In this document: in pieces, positions 9,932 through 20,072 of the stretch | Numbering within the stretch: position 1 is the first letter of the stretch | Layout: each line of letters starts with the position of its first letter | Notes under the pieces: generated by a model | What the model was told of the DNA's origin: nothing | What the model saw: only the letters and a program-made list of their open reading frames with translations | Databases searched by the model: none | Source of the DNA: Tubulanus polymorphus | Taxonomy: Eukaryota > Nemertea > Palaeonemertea > Tubulaniformes > Tubulanidae | Direction of reading: 5' to 3' | Length of the DNA: 64,000 nt | NCBI RefSeq assembly: GCF_964204645.1 | Contig: NC_134029.1 | Span: 11,584,850-11,648,849 of the forward strand | Translations under genes and position numbers: made by a program

Positions 9932-10756
9932 AGATGTCTTAACGAATGATCTCGTTAACGAGTTTACATGTTTTATATTTTACATTTTAAATACATATTT
10001 TAATCTTTTAATTCCAATAGTAACCTACATACATTTTGTCCTTTTATATTCGACAGTTATTCACAAACACAGTCACTGCTGTTGGACTATCCTCACTTGC
10101 CAAGGTTTGGTCGTCTCCTGTCAAAACTTACGCCCAAACTCCCCTGGCAAGATTCTCGGATCGAAAGCAGGTTGCCAAATAAATGTACAGATTTAAACTT
10201 AAGACTAATTTTTGATTAATCTTAATTTAATAAAGAACTTGTGTCAGTCCCTAATTTAATACAGCAAGATTTTGGAAATAACTATGCTACTATAGTATAA
10301 GGAGTAACTTCATTGTTTGCACGATACAGACTTTTGATGCGAGGGACCGAGTTAGCATCCGAACCCACCCTAGGAATCCAGCTACAACCTGAGTACCAGC
10401 AGAATAATCTGTTGATTGAGGCTGGTTACCAGGATGATGATGAAGGTTGAAGATCATTTTTCTACATTTTTTGGTCGTTTTCCACGAGCAAATAGTCTGA
10501 TAGTTTATCGTATTTTTTTGGGGGGTAGAATGTAGAAGTTCTCTATGTTGATTGTCTGGCGTGTTGACACTAGATAAAAGGAAGCGCATTTCAAAATGAA
10601 AATTATCAAGATGAGAGTATGGTCCTGGTATACGAAGTGTATTATAATGACAGTGCAGCTCCAACGTGGATGGGGCTCTCCATCAAGGGATGCAGTTGGT
10701 ACTTCACATCTGGTGAGGACTTAGCCTAAAAGTAAACCAAAATCACCCCTGTAATT
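9932..10756. other. Possible 3' part of the transposase remnant, otherwise no gene
   Basis: About 40 bases at 10250-10290 (CTAATTTAATACAGCAAGAT and following) recur at 52647-52690, so this may be the end of a dispersed element. A 124-codon minus-strand ORF (10290-10664) has no recognisable motif or composition and is not called. Confidence 0.4.
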
Positions 10757-11221
10757 AGTTAGTTACCTAATCGTTGGTGGTGAGCTTTTTATAATCGGAT
10801 GGGCTTATACCAACGTTAGGGATGACAAGGGCCAAAATACCGTTGAAAAAAGTAACACTTCAAAAATATACTTTCTATTCACTTCAGTCCACAATTAATG
10901 GCTTAAATCACAAACTAACACAGGTACCTTTTGAAATAATCCAATTTTATGTATGTTTCGAGCGATTAATCAACATTATTTTGAGAAATTAATTAATTTC
11001 TTCACAAATTTCGCCATTGACCGCCATTTCTCTGTATTGCATACATGTGGCATGATAGACTAGGTGACCTACAAGGATTTATATAAAACTTTCAAAACGA
11101 AACGATAGTTTTATTGATAGTTTTCCAACTTATATTTCAAATCTTCGTGGGTTCCACAATAAATGATGAAAAAATAAATTCTGGTTGAAGAAAATGTGAA
11201 TGAGTGTTGATTTCTTAATTT
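10757..11221 (+). repeat. Interspersed repeat, second copy, split by a P element
   Basis: Same sequence as 1552-2032, from TTAGTTACCTAATCG to TTGATTTCTTAATTTTT, where it is abruptly followed by the P-family end GGTTTACCTTTGTCAGC. Confidence 0.7.
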
Positions 11222-11230
11222 TTGGTTTAC

Positions 11231-11387
11231 CTTTGTCAGCGATATGAAGTTGGCATTGAGCCAATTCATGTAAAATCGCGGTACGTTTTTTTATGTGAGC
11301 ATTTGTTTCATTGGTTCTCGGCTTAAACGACGTATAATCGATGCGATTGAAGACGTGGCGAACCTCCGTCGATGACATGGTCAACAT
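11231..11387 (-). CDS. Putative first exon carried by the P element
   Basis: A minus-strand frame with ATG codons at 11387 and 11378 encodes 52 residues, including EVRHVFNRIDYTSFKP, NETNAHIKKRTAIL and HELAQCQ. It ends at CAAAG followed by GTAAACC, a plausible splice donor that coincides with the element's terminus. The same peptide is readable in the copies at 34.2-34.5 kb (frame open, but the ATGs changed), 25.6-25.8 kb (stop codon) and 53.7-53.9 kb (frameshift, one ATG kept). I do not recognise the domain. It could be exon 1 of the family's own transposase or a captured host exon. Whether it is expressed is unknown. Confidence 0.35.
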
Positions 11388-11428
11388 TGTTGAAATTCTA
11401 CGAAAAACTGTTTTTGGCGGGAAAATTC

Positions 11429-11500
11429 TTAGCTCTCGCTTATAAAATTGCAATGACCTCGATTGGGAGGCGTTGTCTCTACGAGCGAATGTGATTGGCT
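11429..11500 (-). promoter_or_regulatory. Promoter-like segment upstream of the P-element ORF
   Basis: On the minus strand, AGCCAATCAC (CCAAT box) lies at about 11490-11500 and CCCAATCG at about 11460-11466. ATTTTATAAG, TATA-like, lies at 11440-11449, about 55 bases before the first ATG. The arrangement is retained in the copies at 25.9 and 54.0 kb. Promoter activity is inferred from these words only. Confidence 0.35.
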
Positions 11501-12085
11501 GTTTTTGGGATATACGGGGAATTCTGGCGCTACCGTACTAAAATAATTATGGGAAAGCCATAGAATGGCGAACGTTTCATTTGACTAGGTGCCGTATACG
11601 TGCGAATTTTAAATGCTCATTGCTGGTTAGAATGTAATTATTATCCGCCATAGGTATGGTTTCATTTTAATACCCGGTGATTGTTTTGATTGACATTGAA
11701 GTGTAAGCGAACGTTCACTACACGAGGCCTCCACGTGCGCGCAGAATGCTATAGACTGTTGCACACAAACACAGGCTCGTACAGTATACACTACTATAGT
11801 GATACTGTAACCCTGCTTGCTGGCGCGTTTGACATTTCATCAACAGAAGAGTGCTGTGTTTTCTGTTTGATAGAATTTGTAATAAATTGTAATTTCTTGT
11901 GACCTGAAAATACTAAGCAACAAACTATAGGTATAGGTCGAGGTCTGAATATTGTAGTTGTAAATTCCAAGATTTAAAACGATCTAATACGCCGATTTCT
12001 TACTGCACCGGTATTTTAGCTTCCGCGGCCATACATTCAGCCACCCTCGGATATTTGACATCATATGAATTTTATTTGAATATTT

Positions 12086-12722
12086 TTAGCATTGGTTGAC
12101 GTCTATGACATCATGCCAATGCTAGTAAAATGGATCGAAAATAGTAGTACGAAAAAATAGCGCTGACTCTTCTCATTTTCATAGTAACTTCAAATTGTCA
12201 CTCCGTTCACGTAAAACATTAGAAACAGCTGAAAATGACTAAAAAAAATGTTTCAATTATTCCCCACAACATAGCGTCGCCAGATTTCTGATTTAATGGT
12301 CCAAAAAATGATTCAATCGCATTTTTCTCGTTCATTATCTGGTAGATAAGAGCGGGTTAAACAATCGCATAGCGATATGTCCGCATTGACATTGGCATTA
12401 AAGAATGGGGAACAGCCTCTTCTGAATAGAAAAACATAAAATTATGTACCTCCGGATTATAAATATCACAGTGTTTGGATATCACTGTTATTTCAACTAT
12501 CAGTATCCATGGGATTATTTGGGATTAATTCTCAGAATACGTATTTCTAGAGCAGTGGAACGGCAGCCTACTCGTGACTGAAACCCGTATGTGATCGTGT
12601 GGGAACGCCTTTACTAAAGTTAAAACCATTTCTTGATGACACGAAACATCAAACCGTAAACGGTAGGCTACCACCATGATACGATATCACCAATAAATAT
12701 AGATCATTTTATTCAATTTTAC
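12086..12722. other. No gene seen
   Basis: Contains a 9-bp-stem hairpin near 12090-12130 (TAGCATTGG/CCAATGCTA), otherwise unremarkable AT-rich sequence. Confidence 0.4.
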
Positions 12723-13299
12723 CAGAGTTGTTTATTGGAGGAAAATATCATTGTTAAGTATGCCGAGAACAACCATGTTGTATCATCAATCAGTCGACTG
12801 ACATTGTAAAATTCGATTCGGCTATATTCTAATATAAGCTTTCACTTTAGGACGCCTTACCCGCCTGCTGCGCACTCATAAGGCGGTAGCACCCTCTTAC
12901 GCACTCGGCAGAGATTCGCTTTGTAATGCGCGCCGGGAAAAAATACCTTTTATTATCTTTTCCATGCGTTAAACAACTGTGATTGAATTTACGCGTTGTT
13001 TGTCGTAAATTGCAATATTGCGATGGTTATTTGCCGCTGCTGTAGTTTTTTGGAATTGAATCGAGCGGCCTCGGTAGCTCAGTGAGATAAGGCGTGATGC
13101 TGTTGAATCTACTATCAATGCTGAGTGACAAGTGGGTTCGAATCCTGCTGGCTGCGAACAGTGTGCAGGCAACACTTCAAAGGCCGTACTGTCGTGAGGT
13201 TTAATGAACAATCCAATAGGAATAGTCTTGGGAAACCAAGATCCAAACCAAGATCCAGACGTATGTAAAGCCAAACAAACAAAAAGACAAACAAACAAT
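12723..13299 (+). repeat. Interspersed repeat with SINE head, copy 2
   Basis: Matches 7733-8215. The tRNA-like head (13065-13155) has a consensus B box GGTTCGAATCC (13135-13145) and a GCGGCC/GGCTGC acceptor-like pair. The body runs to a tail rich in AAAC units (about 13272-13299), typical of SINE 3' ends. Confidence 0.75.
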
Positions 13300-13689
13300 C
13301 ATCAGCCGGCCTCAGTGACACCAACGCCGGCATCGCTCTCTGCAACGTTTTGCATGCGTACATGCATCAGAGCTTGGAGCTCTAAGATCAGAGGGTCTTG
13401 CAATTGCATTCAGAAAAATCGTTCCTAGGCTAAATCGTTCGGCAGAAAATAAATTCATTATCAGGAATAAAATCGTACTAGACAAATAGACCTTTAAGTC
13501 TGTGGTCCTCCCAATCAACATCGTCATAGAAGATTTGTCGGCAGATGTAAAACATTATAACCACTTAATACCACGGTATAATCTACCAATGCTTCAAGGC
13601 CCATGGGCCTCTTTTTATGTGACGAAACTCAGTGGAAAATATGTTAAAATAATAATCAGCTGGAATCCAATAGGGTTTCTGTCGAGGCA

Positions 13690-15460
13690 GCAGAACCCCT
13701 AAATATAGCTGCAAAGCAGCGATAACGTGTTTTCTGCACAGTCTTAGAATCCTGTTCAATGGTTACCACAGTTTTATAAGAGGAAGCTCGACAAACAGTC
13801 AATTAGATCTACTTGAAACCATGGACAACTGGACCAGATGGTCCTATTTGACTCTGGAAAATCGACTGTTAGGCGATAATTAATTACTCTTTATGATTTC
13901 GACAGAGTATTTGATAATGTACAACATCAGCCATTACTAAACAAGGCTATTAGGAAACAGTATCAATGATAGGTCGCCGAAATGGCTCAGCATTATCTCT
14001 GGACGAAAACTTGTAGCCGAAATCAACGGAGCGCCTCATCTTGGAATAAGTCGGTCTAACTAGTGGAGTCACGCAAGGTAGTATCCTAAGTCGTCTTCTG
14101 TTTAATGTCCTGACATATGACATACACAGTAGTTAATTTCCAAAACGACCTTAACACGCTGTTCGACCAAAAAACTTAATGATCCGACAAGAAAATCTTG
14201 TTCGAATGAAAACAATTCTGTTTGATCGAACAATATGCTTTTTGTTTGAACCAAAACTTTTCTTCTTTCTGAATGCTATGTTATTGTTGAAATGAAAAAC
14301 TTATTGTCCCGGCAAAAAAATTTGGTTGAGCGAAAACAATTTTTTCGAACGAATGTTTGAATGAAAACAATTCTGTTTGATTGAACGAAATACTCAATAC
14401 TTTTGGTTTGGAGAAAAAACTTTTTACAATATACTTGTTCGAACAAAAAACTTAATGTTCTGACAAGAAAATTCTGTTCAAAATAAAACGATTCAGTTCG
14501 ATCGAACGATTGTTTCGAACAAAAAACCTTTCGTTTGGACAAAAAAAAGTTTGTTCAACTTTGTTCTAACGATTTTTTCAAATTGGTTCAAAAGAACATA
14601 ATATTATTGGTTGGAACGAAATAAATTTTGTTCCGACGAAAGAATTTTCAAGCGAAAGGTCTTTGAACGAAAAAAAAAGAAGCTATTTCTGAGGCTCCGC
14701 AGTAACTTAAAGCCGGACGTAGGTCGGCCTTGTGACGCGATGCGATTCTCGCGTTGCATCGCAAGTTTCGGAGCAAGTCTGTTGTGATACGATTGTCAGC
14801 GACTGTGTGCGACTAGTTTCTGCCAGTCGCAAGAGCGTGTAGGTTGGTTGTGACAGTGGTGTCGCGTCGCAGAAAGTAGAACACTGGCGACTCCTTGTGA
14901 CTGGCGTTGCTGAAAGTCGCAACCCGTCGCAAGGGAGCGTAGGTCGATGAGTCGTTGCTACACAATTGTCGCTGGCGGTCGCAATGATTGGCGTCGCAGT
15001 GAGTCACAAGCCGTCGCAAGGCCCACCTACGCCCGGCTTAAGTCATTATGAATTAATGAAATAACAGTTTCATTTATGATGAAAAAACTCAAATGAAAAG
15101 TCTGGCTTATAAAGCTGTCTGCTGAGACGAAATTTTCAAAAAAATCTTCATTTTTGGCAATAAAATTCGTAATTGTGATTGATCATTGCAAGTCACAACC
15201 ATTTAATCACTAATTAACATGCATATTAATAAATCTGATTCCTCCTAATAGAGGCTACTAGCCTATGTAGGCCTATATATATGCGTAGGCCTAACATCCG
15301 GACAGATTGGTCGTAGGCCTATTGAATAACAACCCTCCTAAATATCGTAAATTTTGTTTTGAAGTTCAATCCAATGAGTGCGTTAATTAACGCAACAATT
15401 ATACTGTGTTTGTTTGAGACAGTAAAGCTCAGTACCGGTAGGCCTTAAGTATGGTGGCTG
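13690..15460 (-). repeat. Composite repeat Z, copy 2 (inverted)
   Basis: Reverse complement of the distal part of Z copy 1 (about 4600-6310). It contains the reverse-transcriptase remnant (13808-14130), the TTCGAA tract (14170-14690) and the TGCGAC-rich inverted-repeat insert (14711-15040). The hairpin end seen at 3761 is not present. Instead the homology stops near the GTACCGGTAGGCCT block. Confidence 0.75.
13808..14130 (+). pseudogene. Reverse-transcriptase palm remnant
   Basis: Frame-shifted translation gives YDFDRVFDNVQHQPLLNK, then WLSIISGRKLVAEINGA and, in another frame, GVTQGSILSRLLFNVL. The order is that of RT blocks 3-4 of non-LTR retrotransposons. Stops and frameshifts make it inactive. 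It travels as part of Z. Confidence 0.65.
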
Positions 15461-15665
15461 ATAAGGGCCATGCGTAAAAAAAACATGAATATGCAAATGA
15501 GGGCGACATTACAACAAAACGACGAAACTAAAATAACGCGACAAAGGTTTTGTCGCCCGCGACAATTCATTATTTTGGTTTTGTCGCCCGTGGCAATTCA
15601 ATATTTTGGTTTTGTCGCCCGCGACAATTCAATATTTTGGTTTTGTTGCCCGCGACCGTTTTTTT

Positions 15666-16794
15666 AGCCCACTTGGGACTTTAGACACATCTTCAGCCCA
15701 AAAACTGGCCCTGTCAGAATCAAGATGGCCGACTGGCAGCCATTGTTGTTCGCCAAAATCAGCACTTTTTACACATTTTTGAACTTTTTGAGGGAAATTT
15801 TGAAGACGCTTTGATCAACTACCTTGATCTTTCGGTTATATGTGAATCCCTCCAGGGCCCATCAGCATATCGAAAATTGGGTCGGTCGGACACAAGATGG
15901 CCGTACTATGACCTTTTTAGTGCCCAAAAATGTTAATTTTGGCCCGAATTCTGAGTCCTGTAGCTTCCTACTGGTTTGCCATTTCTCATTACAATTTGTG
16001 ATGGGTATTCTTTTGGAAAGGGATGTTTTATACCTGATACAGGTATTTTTCATCAGCCAATTATGACACAATTGGCGGCCATCTTGGTGTCACCAGTACT
16101 CGTTCGTAAGTGGGAAAAAGTTTTTCCACATTACATTGATACCTAAGCGTATTTTGATACCACAATCAATTAGAAAGTTGTAGCTCATAACGTGTTCTAT
16201 GATTGTGGTGAGTTTCAAGGTAATTGGATTTCGTATATGGCCACCAGGGGGTGTTGAATAATACAATATCTTGGCATTTTTTTATTATATTCTTACCTAT
16301 GCATATTTTGTAACCACAATCAATTGGAAAGTTGTAGCTTATGACATCATCTATGATTGTTGCGACTTTGAAGGACATAAGTTTTTCTATATAGTCACCA
16401 GGGGGCGTTGAATAGTAGAATAACTTAGTATTTCCTTATTATATTGGTACCTAGGCATATTTTGTTACCATGATCAATTGCAAAGTTGTAGTTCATGACA
16501 TGTTCTATGAGTGTGGTGAGTTTCGAGGTCATTGGGTTTTGAATATGGTCACCAGGGGGCGTTGAATAGTAGAATGACTTAGTATTTCCATATTAAATTG
16601 GTAACGAGGCATATTTTGTTATCACAATCAATTACAAAATCGTAGCTGCTGACATGTTCTATGATTGTGGTGAGTTTCAAGGTCATTGGTTTTTGTAAAT
16701 GGTCACCAGGGGGCGTTGAATGTTGAAATTGTTAGATTGTTGAGCATTTGAAACAACTTCCCAAGTGGGCATGGCGTCCCTGGACCCCTAGTTT
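15666..16794 (+). mobile_element. W-family element, copy 1 (near full length)
   Basis: Left end AGCCCACTTGGGAC (15666) and right end ...TCCCAAGTGGGC (16759-16770) plus ATGGCGTCCCTGGACCCCTA. GCCCACTTGGGA and TCCCAAGTGGGC are perfect 12-bp inverted repeats. It sits inside the 31-bp array, between T-runs. The 5' half contains AAGATGGCCG blocks. The 3' half is a tandem array of ~154-bp monomers, with CACCAGGGGG cores at 16241, 16395, 16549 and 16703 (spacing 154 each). Non-coding. Confidence 0.85.
16080..16740 (+). repeat. 154-bp tandem monomers with CTCF-like cores
   Basis: Each monomer reads approximately: TTGTTACCACAATCAATT, AAGTTGTAGCTCATGACATG, TCTATGATTGTGGTGAGTTT, CAAGGTCATTGG, then TGGTCACCAGGGGGCGTTGA. 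Cores start at 16241 (CCACCAGGGGGTG), 16395, 16549 and 16703 (TCACCAGGGGGCG). A TCAAGGTCA word is intact at 16677-16685. The core resembles the vertebrate CTCF consensus; binding is not shown by sequence alone. Confidence 0.8.
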
Positions 16795-17414
16795 GTTTTT
16801 TTCGCTCGCGACAATTCAACATTTTGGTTTTGTCGCATGCTGAAAATCAATCGTGACAAAGTATTGATGCGAATGACCTATTTAGATCATCGACCATGTA
16901 CCGAACACTATTATTGTGCCTTAGCATTTGGGGTGATACGACTTGAACACCATTCAATATGTCCACCAGATTCTGGTGATTATAAAGTCATTTTAATTTT
17001 TCTGCCAACTTTATTTCTTCTTTCATATTCATCTAACATTAAACATCATTACGTCCCCTTATTGAAATGAGGTTAACTATCTCAATATATCGATGTAACT
17101 AGGAAGACCTTATTTAAAATGTCGTGATTTTTATGTCGACTTTTTGCGATATTGTCTCAATAAATTGCCATACGTATCACGACATTTTAGCTAAAGAAGT
17201 GATAATTATGTCGACGGTACGCGGTTATGTTGAGATACAGACGTCAACATTGGTGAAAGGCGTGATCCGTATAACGATTTATCGTGATATTAACACGATA
17301 TATCGACTTAATTATGTCGATAAATCGTGACATATCACATTTGTTCGACATAATTTTGTCGTGATAAAAGGTCGCGACGGTTTTGTACGGGTCCCATATA
17401 TACAGAAGTACGGA

Positions 17415-17812
17415 AGCGATAAAGGGCCTCGTGTTGTCGCGTTCCAACTCGACAAAGTCGCCATATTTATGTCGACATATCTCGATATATCGCATCATGT
17501 CGACATATTGTGTCGTTTTGACGACATATTTCGTTTTCACAACCATTTTCCTCGCAACAAGTCGACATATTCATGACGACTTGAAACTCAGTCACCATAT
17601 TACTGGCGTCCTCATCTTACATTTCGACGTGTCTTCTAATGACGGCTTGTCCCGTGGAAAATGGGCAAAAAAGCAAATTTGTCGTGAAAATGTCACGATA
17701 TGTCGACATATTCATGTCGACTTGACGCGATATATCGCGATATGTCGACATAAATATGGCGACTTGTCGAGATGGAACGTGACAACTCGAGGTTCTTTAT
17801 CGCTTTTGACAT
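17415..17812. repeat. Inner inverted repeat rich in GTCGACATA palindromes
   Basis: The left arm (about 17415-17518) and the reverse complement of the right arm (about 17700-17812) share GCGATAAAG, CTCGACAA, GTCGCCATATTTATGTCGAC and CGATATATCGC. Surrounding sequence (17100-17400) has more GTCGACATA and CGATATATCG palindromes. The 156-codon ORF at 17383-17853 follows this structure and is not a gene. Confidence 0.75.
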
Positions 17813-18237
17813 ATAAGCGTATGTACATCTTTAGAAAAAGAAATAATATGTGATCTTTCATTAAGTAGGATCACTTGAATAATCGCTTTAATATCACTTT
17901 AAAAAAAAAAAGAATCTGCCAAAATGACCTTAATATTCGACACTATATCAGATTAATTGACTTCAAAATAGGCGAAAGCATAAGTCTTTATTACGTTATT
18001 AATTGGCCTCATTATTCGAAAGCTAATAAAGTGGGCAACAAAACCAAAAAAATGAATTGTCGCGGGCGATAAAACCAAACTATTGAATTGTCGCGGGCGA
18101 TAAAACCAAAATAATGAATTTTCGCGGGCGATAAAACCAAAATAATGAATTGTCGCAGGCAATAAAACCAAAATATTGAATTGTCGCAGGTGACAAAACA
18201 AATAAATATTGAATTGTCGCGTGCGACAAAACCAAAA

Positions 18238-19619
18238 TGCACTCAGTTGATCCTACTGGACCCATGGTCCTTCATTAAATTTCATAATTTGATGAAATAT
18301 ATTGCGGTTATTAATGCTAGCCAAATTGTCTGATATGATTGTTGAAATTAACAACAATGTTTTATTTTTCTTCCTCAACTTGAGTGGGTCATGAAATATT
18401 GTTTCAGCAAATATTCTAAACAAATCTTCACTTTAGATTGACCCATCCAATATGGTGTGTGGTTCAAAGACCGTGACGATCTCGAGACAAACTCGAGGCT
18501 AAAAATCTACTTTCTAGCGGAGATATCATAAAATAAACCACTGTATTGCATTCCTGATAACATCCTGAGCCTGAAACTGTGATATTTAATGTAATTGATT
18601 GACACTATTTACGAGAGGTGCAGATCTGCACTTTTACCAAATTCACTCAACTCGAAATGGCTCAACTCGAATATTCGTTCAACTCGAACTATTTTTTGAC
18701 CAAAATTAAGTTCAAACTTCTCTCCACTCGAATATCTGAACGACCTCACGGCAGCAAACACAATTATTGATTAAAAACATGCATGCGTTTACTGCTATAA
18801 TTAGTAGGTTACCGTAGGACGATCCATGCTACAATTAAGACGATACATGTACATCGCTCATAAAGAGATTCAGTTATGTAGTACGTACACAAACACACAA
18901 ACTCCAACACGTTTATTGATTTCTACTATTTCGCGCCAAAATAATACACGGTACAAGTCGCCGTTTATGATCATTCATTTTCATCACACCAAGTACATTT
19001 TTGGAGGTAAAAAATGAGACAAAACACGCTTTATTTTCACTGAATTTTTTATGGACTTTTGCCTAAGAGAAGTCCATTTTGTTATCGCATATGAAACTTT
19101 CTTCCTTTGGTACAAAATAACTTCCAAAGGAGGCTTAGTTTCTCTTCAGAACTTAAAATTTTCCGTCCTTTTTTTCGATGAAATTATCTGTAAAAAGTCA
19201 GTCTTCTCCCATCATATGAATTCAATCCAATAGTTTTCACTATTTTTCATTTGTTCTGCTTATAAACCTCTAATCTAGAGTACCAATATTTAATTTTGAT
19301 GCACTCATGTAAATTTCGGAAAGTCCATATTAAGAATTTCGCTGCTTGTATGAAATTTAACATCATACAAACAAACAAACCATGTAGATCGATACTGAAT
19401 CGTTTATTGAGGTTTAATTTCTTAATATTTTTGGTAAATTTCGTAAAAACCCCAACTAGAATCTGCTTAACTAGTTCATTTTTTTCTGGTCCCAATGAAT
19501 TCGAGATGAGTGGAGTCTGCTGAAGCTAGTTGCTAACTTAGTGGATATCAGTGTGCTCATTGTATTTTAAACTTTTTTTGCACTACTGCATCTGTAACAT
19601 AAGTTATTTATCTTTTTAG
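18238..19619. other. Region upstream of the first flippase exon, no gene seen
   Basis: Contains a short CAACTCGAA-type repeat (about 18645-18735). A polypyrimidine stretch ending TTTTTAG at 19619 serves as acceptor for the first recognised exon. A 5' non-coding exon or promoter must lie upstream, but I cannot locate it. Confidence 0.4.
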
Positions 19620-19674
19620 GAGGCAGTCTGTCATCAGCATTAATGGAATTGGACTTGTGAAGCACACTAAAATC

Positions 19675-20072
19675 ATGGGAAATATAATCAAAAGGGCCGT
19701 GAAAAAGCAGAAGGATGTGCCAGCTGAAACACGAACAATTTTCTCAAATTATTGCACGTTTGAGGGGATGGCACCTGCGGAACACCTGAATCGAACATAT
19801 GCAAACAATTTGATAAAGACGACCAAATATAATGTGTGGACATTTTTGCCAAAGAATTTATTTGAACAGTTTCATCGTTTTGCGAATGTTTATTTCCTAT
19901 TTCTCATTGTGTTGAATTGGATACCGGAGCTGAGTGTTTTTATGAAAGAAGTTTCAATGCTGCCATTGTTGTTTGTACTGTCAGTCACTGGAGTAAAAGA
20001 TGCCTATGAAGATTTTAGGAGATATCAGTCTGACAAGAAAGTTAATAATATGAAATCCAGGGTGTTCTTTAA
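19675..20072 (+). CDS. P4-ATPase flippase, class 5 (ATP10-like), first coding exon
   Basis: Encodes residues 1-132 plus two bases. P4-ATPases use ATP to move phospholipids from the outer or luminal leaflet to the cytosolic leaflet, usually with a CDC50 partner. Visible here: a basic N-terminus ([12 protein letters not shown]), then [20 protein letters not shown] and [11 protein letters not shown], the family signature leading into TM1 (about 71-88). TM2 is at about 95-107, followed by [18 protein letters not shown]. The [11 protein letters not shown] and KDAxEDFRR forms favour ATP10 over ATP8/9/11. The start is ATG 19675, with A at -3 and G at +4. An acceptor-like TTTTTAG ends at 19619 and the frame stays open back to it, so an upstream coding exon is not excluded. 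The donor is GTGAGT at 20073, leaving codon 133 split as AA|G. Confidence 0.92.

Larger units (their letters stand above)
11222..12085 (-). mobile_element. P-family element, copy 1 (3' side truncated)
   Basis: Starts with GGTTTACC (P terminus) and is homologous to 25648-26805, 34238-35645 and 53741-54873 as far as the TTTTATTTGAATATTTTT block, after which it diverges. The shared segment contains, on the minus strand, a promoter-like region and a short ORF (below). The copies at 25.6, 34.2 and 53.7 kb also retain the other end, GGTAAACCACACTTTGCCCA. GGTTTACC and GGTAAACC are inverted, so these are probably terminal repeats. Confidence 0.75.
15546..18237. mobile_element. Foldback element bounded by inverted arrays of a 31-bp repeat
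   Basis: The left array (15546-15657, about four units, cut by W1 and resuming at about 16795-16840) repeats GTCGCCCGCGACAATTCA plus ATATTTTGGTTTT at 31-base spacing (15552, 15583, 15614, 15645). The right array (about 18035-18237, six to seven units at 18062, 18093, 18124, 18155, 18186) is the same unit in inverse orientation at the same spacing. Between them lies an inner foldback (17415-17812). The left array is split by the W1 insertion, so the undisturbed element was about 1.5 kb. No transposase ORF. Confidence 0.75.

Noticed and set aside
10290-10664. 124-codon minus-strand ORF
   Set aside because: Low-information composition, no motif, no neighbouring exon structure.
13065-13155. Possible functional tRNA gene
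   Set aside because: A and B boxes are present, but the cloverleaf is poor (91 nt, no clear anticodon arm). The sequence is dispersed and followed by an A-rich SINE tail.
17383-17853. 156-codon plus-strand ORF
   Set aside because: It lies exactly in the inverted-repeat region, and its peptide reflects GTCGACATA palindromes.
18035-18237. CRISPR-like 31-bp regular array
   Set aside because: There are no unique spacers: the whole 31-base unit repeats, and it mirrors the array at 15546.
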